64,000 nucleotides of DNA, taken from Muricea muricata. Taxonomy: Eukaryota > Cnidaria > Anthozoa > Malacalcyonacea > Plexauridae. Position numbers and translations under genes: made by a program. Location of the stretch: the NCBI GenBank assembly GCA_963855995.1, contig OY979716.1, positions 20,393,040-20,457,039 of the forward strand. The letters are read 5' to 3'. Each line of letters begins with the position of its first letter. Position 1 is the stretch's first letter. The notes beneath the pieces are model-generated. The model did no database searches, had not been told where the DNA came from, and was given only the letters and a program-made list of their open reading frames with translations. Shown one piece after another: positions 59,270-64,000 of this stretch.

Positions 59270-62200
59270 GTCACTCGTTGCTATCATCAGGCTCCGAGCC
59301 AGAATCCTCTTTGCTCGAAACAGCACCCGAATTAAGGTTTCTTCGAAATGCGTCTGATAATGTATCTAGTTTCGCACAATACTCAGCAGTAAAGGCATAG
59401 CTGACATTCTCAATATCCCACCCTGAATTTAATTCCCCAACAGGAATTACAAGTGGGATCGCGTTGTCTTTGATTATAAATCAAAAGTATACTTTGACTG
59501 ATTGCCATAGAAGTGAAAATTGTCTTTTGGATGCCGAATCGTCAACAACTTCCTTCTCATTGAGCCAAAATCCAAATACATGACACCCTAGCCGCGTTCG
59601 GCTTGAATGATGAGATTTATTGATTTGAAGGAGCCACTACTTGTCGCCGCATGGGATTCCATCATTTATCCCAGGGTTTACCACCACAATATCGCCAGGG
59701 ACAAACAGATAACCAGCAGACTGCACTACCAAATGCAGGAAAATGGAGTTCACATTCATGGCAACTATCTTGCAGAAGGGTATTTTTCTGGATTATGATA
59801 CAAGGACTATAACCACACTTGTACCTATATAGGTCTTGAATATTTTGAGATGACCTTGGTTTGGTGAGGAAATTCAGCAATCGTGCAACTTTGAGATCCC
59901 TTTTAGCCAGTTCAGAAATGTCTGTTTGTAATTTAGGATAAACTTTTCGCTCCACTTTTTGTACTTTTCAATAGTTTGAACAAATTGGACTGGTGTGTTG
60001 GTTGATATGCACTAAATACGTTGGTATGGTATGCATGCGACATTGACAAATTCTCTTTATCAACTCAATTTCATGGCGGCCTTTGCTTGCAAATACTGTT
60101 GCTGGGTAACGTGTCGGACTTAGATTTTCAATAGTGCTTTGTTCCCCCAAAAGCTGGAAAGATTTAATATGACTTAGCAGTGCTGTTACAATTTCAGAGA
60201 AACCTTGAACGCAAGCATGGTAGACAGTTCCCTCTCGGCCAGCAGTTGTCAATTTAAGGTAATCCTTACGCAGAGATATTACGCTATCCAAGTAAGCATG
60301 GCCAGGGAATCAGCAAGCATTGTGGTGCCTTTGAGAAAAGGAGTCTCGGGGTTATTTCCAACTTGAGCAAGATGGTTCTGCTCCTTTTTACACCAAAAGC
60401 CTATCGCATGGTATATTTGTCGAATTTTGGACATAAGCATACATGCAAAATCGACTTCGCTATGTAATTTAATGCAACCATTAGTGTTGCCACCAAAGCA
60501 GAAAATAATACCGGAATCAAATCAAAGCATAAGCTAGTTGGTTCAAAGAGATGAGCATCACTTGACGGCCCATCACAAATGCGGGGAGTTCCAGTACCAA
60601 TTGTTCTTCGAACTTCAAAATCTTCTTTTTCTAATTCTTCGAGAATAAAGTCTTTATGTGCCTGAACATCCGTTATTCCAAGTTTACCATGTTTGGAAAG
60701 AGACACATCGAATGCGTGCTTGAAACCTCGAGCAATGACGTTGACATATTTGGTTTTCAAATTTATTTCTCAAACTCATTAATAATTCATGATCAAAACA
60801 CAAAGGAAATCACCACCATATCGTTGTCTTGATACCACGGTAATAAACGTCCATAAATTAACTCAACTTTCGCGTTGAATTTCTCGCTAAATACAAGTTC
60901 GTTTGAGAAGCAATATAATAAACTCGAAATTGTTTGTTACCGGCATCCAAAACACCTCAAAGTGTGTGTAAAAAACTCGACTACAGTCTCGTTTTTCAAC
61001 ACACTTTTCGGCGTTTTATACGCCGGTAATAAACGCTCTCTCGTTTATTATATATTACTTCTTTTACAGTATGTCCATCAGCGACAAATAGTACGTCTTC
61101 ATCATTCTAAAGGCAAAGGCCATGCGATGATTGTAGATGGTCTATGACAGAAACAAATTCACCGGCAGTTAAGGCAGCATTCAAACACACTAAATAAATG
61201 GAATTCTTGTCTGAGATAGCAAGCTGTCTTTGATCAATAACAACAATCCCCTCGGATTTCCAATTTGCAAGAATAGGATGTAACTGCAGTTAAGAAGGGT
61301 GAACGCCATTGATAAAATGAATGGATGACATTTGTATGACAAATGCATTAATGAAACTAAACATCTCAGGAACAGCAGCAGTGAAACTCGACATCAAAAT
61401 TATCAAATTTGAACCTCTCTTTTGTATGTACTGTATCTTTTGCCGAAAGTGTGAAACACTTACCAGGATGATCCCAGGTACCCAGTGCAATAAATTTGGT
61501 TGGCACATGCCTTCTACCCATACCGACAGATTCATACTCCGCATCTATAAGGTATTTGAATTTTAATTTATTTGCACTTTTCAACACTAACACAAAGAGT
61601 AAGTAGAGGATAGACAGTGATTGCGTGTGTTCAGTGGAATATGGACACCCAAGGAAAAGACGACCACAAGGGTCTTAGGCACGAGTTGGCGTCTAACTTT
61701 TTCGAGGGAGTTTATATTCAACTGAAACCAAGTGATCATTGTCTATTTATCTTCGAACATGATCACACCACGAGAAATACGCCCATAAGTTTTATTCTCG
61801 GTTTTAAATGAACTGTTATTGGTAAGCTGTACATCTAATTAATGCGATCGATAGACAACATACTAATGAGCCTGTTGTTCTCTCTTGTTTTACCACCTCA
61901 TTAGTTTGCTGCATATTGTAGAATGTACCAAATCAGTTACATTATACGTTGTCTATGGAATATAGACCACTCAAATACAACGTTGTGATTGGTCGAGTGG
62001 ATGAGATCATGTTCTAACTACGGTACAGATAATACACGTGTGTGCATTTTTGTCAGTGAAAATAATATCAATACAGGTACCTGTCCATAGTATGTCGCCA
62101 TTTGAATTTGACGCAACGCATAATGGTCGTCCCATTATGGATTGGGTCTTTGCATCCACAGCTGTAGGTTTATACTGCTCTGGTACAAGTGTTGTTAATA

Positions 62201-63001
62201 TTGCTCCACATTCTTTAACCACATCTTCCAAAGGTTGAGATACAGTTTGGTATGCGATTTCATCAACATGAGCATCTCAAAAAGCAAACACACTGGCTGG
62301 AACTGCAGCTTTCATCTTTTTTGCTATTTGCGTATTTGATGCCCAAACAGACGTTATCTGTGCCACAAAGAAAGATTTTGACATATTAGTAAGTCTATAG
62401 TGTCGCAGGCATGAAATACAATTCTTGCAAAAATGTAAAAGTCCAAAGCCGTAAAATCGGTAGTTTGGGTTGTTCATATCTTGTGGTGCAGCATTGTTCA
62501 GTTTTACATGGGCTTCCGCTGAGATGTGGCTTGGTCAGATGAAACATGAATGCACCGCACGCTGATACATGGCTCTTTTTCGAGATTCAACGTAGCACAC
62601 CTACTACAAACGTCTTTCAGGGAAAGAAACTTGAAATTCTTTGCATTATTAGATGGCAGACAATTACTACACACTTCTATGTTATTCAAAATTTCCTTCA
62701 ATTCAGCTTCAACAGTTGTTGCATCACCACCCATGGCATCAAATTTTGTGAACATATTAAGGTGAACTGTATCTGAGGCATCACATATATCAAATTATTT
62801 TACCTCACTTATCCAGGAGCAATTTTCAGCAACAAATTTGTGTACTGTGTTGTTTCCATCTTGATACAACTCTTTCATTTTCTGTAATTTAATAGAAGGA
62901 AAAATGCCATCAAAAAACGTTTCACCATCTTCTTGTCTGGGGAAGGTCCCGATATCTAATGGCATGCCATCGTAATGTAAAACGGAAAATATTGTTTCCA
63001 T
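59270..63001 (-). pseudogene. decayed long ORF of an NHL/beta-propeller-like repeat family
   Basis: On -, consecutive segments in changing frames read as one former protein. 63001-62795 has 'GDGIFPSI'-type residues around 'DGETFFDGIFPSIKLQKM'. 62755-62504 has a C-x2-C...C-x2-C pattern ('VCSNCLPSN', 'VCSRCATL'). 62477-62007 is continuous but for one stop. Repeat R4 follows. 61593-61366 contains 'GRRHVPTKFIALGTW'. 61290-61070 ('IVVIDQRQLAIS', 'VLFVADGHTVKE') has strand-rich NHL-like signatures. 60760-60401 ('RICDGPSSDAHLFEPTSLCF') is a typical NHL-blade opening. 60291-59270 is a helical C-terminal part ending 'SKEDSGSEPDD'. Stops and shifts number at least eight. No introns are seen, which fits a retro- or transposon-borne ORF. 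I recall similar multi-copy ORFs in cnidarian genomes; function unknown. Confidence 0.45.
61613..62018 (+). repeat. repeat R4, copy 1, splitting the NHL-like pseudogene
   Basis: About 400 bp shared with 63451-63866 in the same orientation ('gtgttcagtggaatat', 'agtgatcattgtctat', 'cctattgttctctcttgttt', 'gattggtcgagtggat'). Its first ~140 bp is a foldback: 'gacagtgattgcgtgtgttc' is inverted near 61725-61748. Confidence 0.75.
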
Positions 63002-63450
63002 CCAGTTGCTTTAAAGCAAGGTATGCCGTCAAGTGACTGTAAGACCTCCAACAATAATATAAAATTGTTCACATGTGGGCCAGATTACAAATACCAAATA
63101 GACAGACACAAATACCAAATAAAACTGCTTTAATCTTTGAGTTTTATATTTAGAGTAAACTACAATTTTTCTGTTTGTCTTGAGAATGCAAATATTTTTT
63201 TGGGAACCATTAATTTTATAAAGTTTTATCTGGTTGTAGTAAATATTAATAGAATTGTGTAAGAGCAAAACCTGAAAAAAGTTGTTTGCCTATAAGCTTT
63301 TTAGTTATGCTCACTGATCCATTGCTAGACTGGACATTTTGTTAGTATCTTTGGTTTTTCCAAAATGTAGCCTAATTACACAATGCAAAACTCACTTCCA
63401 ATAACTACGTTATGGTTCAGCTTGGTTAGACAACGTTGTCTATGTATGGG

Positions 63451-63866
63451 ACAGACAATGACCACGTGTGTTCAGTGGAATATAGACTCCGAGAATAGGT
63501 TAGATGAACACGAGGGCCGTAGGCCTGAGTTGAAATCTAACATTTGCAAGGGAGTTCATATTCCACTGAGCTCAAGTGATCATTGTCTATCTATCATAGA
63601 ACATGATCACTCCTCGAGAAACTTGCCCATAAATTTGATTATCATGGTTTTAAAATGTACTTAAAATTATTGGTAAGCTGTATTAATTATATCTAATTAA
63701 TATGATCAAATATAGAACAAACTAATGAGCCTATTGTTCTCTCTTGTTTTACTACCTCATTAGTATGCTCCATATAGAACGTACTAATCAGTTATATCAT
63801 GTGTGGTTTATGGAATATAGACCACTCAAATACAATGTGATTGGTCGAGTGGATGTGATAATGTTC
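63451..63866 (+). repeat. repeat R4, copy 2
   Basis: See copy 1. The foldback part is at 63455-63592. It lies just upstream of the former start of the NHL-like ORF. Confidence 0.75.
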
Positions 63867-64000
63867 TAACCATAATGGAACAATGACGTTGGTAAACGTC
63901 GCAGTTTTTCAAAATTTTTCAAAATTTTATTTAGTAACTGGATGGGAACTTTTTCATCCGTTGTAAAAATGTATAAATGCTATAAAATCGCAGATAAGAG

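Overview
The window looks like repeat-saturated, AT-rich nuclear DNA from an invertebrate metazoan. Cnidarian, probably anthozoan, is my best guess: the mix of THAP/P-element, piggyBac (PGBD4-like), APE-type LINE and Ty3/gypsy sequences, plus two degraded protein families I associate with cnidarian genomes (a P-loop packaging-ATPase-like ORF and an NHL-like ORF), points there. Genes have GT-AG introns. I see no operons, Shine-Dalgarno-type gene spacing, rRNA, tRNA or CRISPR. Almost everything recognisable is mobile DNA; only one host-type protein-coding gene is convincing.

Region by region. 451-7304: a P-element-like transposon with matching ~34 bp terminal inverted repeats. It has a broken THAP/P transposase on + (624-3461) and a second, convergent C2H2-finger ORF on - (6886 down to ~5219). 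It is riddled with younger insertions: an 8-bp-TSD MITE, a copy of repeat family R1, a small P-type palindrome, a (TA)n tract and a TAA-flanked MITE. 7.4-9.6 kb: a TA-flanked foldback, a CGAGT-rich block and another 8-bp-TSD MITE. 9.9-20.6 kb: three copies (A on -, B and C on +) of an unnamed repeat family, R2, interrupted by degraded LINEs, a 783-bp element with ~80-bp TIRs and a perfect 9-bp TSD, a 1567-bp element with ~80-bp TIRs, and foldbacks. 21.1-28.2 kb: a fucosyltransferase-like type II membrane glycosyltransferase on -. Its catalytic exon lies at 21146-22275, and a membrane-anchor exon with a matching splice phase lies at 28129-28222. The ~5.9 kb intron between them holds a LINE remnant and a piggyBac remnant.

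28.9-34.5 kb: no recognisable genes, but a ~22-bp minisatellite, foldback MITEs, a local tandem duplication and an AACG-rich stretch. 34529-41941: a nearly intact Ty3/gypsy LTR retrotransposon on -, with 363-bp near-identical LTRs, PBS, PPT, gag and pol in a -1 relation. Its pol frame carries a MYND-type zinc finger ahead of the protease. 43.6-46.8 kb: LINE remnants on -. 46.8-48.0 kb: a second R1 copy, then a broken packaging-ATPase-like gene interrupted by an R3 repeat. 49.9-52.6 kb: a 2.76-kb TIR-bounded R3 element. 52.7-53.8 kb: a 40-bp tandem repeat abutting a 5'-truncated LINE with a (TAA)n tail. 54.4 kb: a 39-bp minisatellite. 54.6-59.2 kb: little of note. 59.27-63.0 kb: a decayed long ORF on - of an NHL-like multi-copy family, split by repeat R4, whose second copy ends the window.

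The most interesting candidates are the two-gene convergent P element and its apparent excision footprint, the MYND finger in the gypsy pol frame, the long-intron glycosyltransferase, and several uncatalogued non-autonomous elements with clean TSDs.
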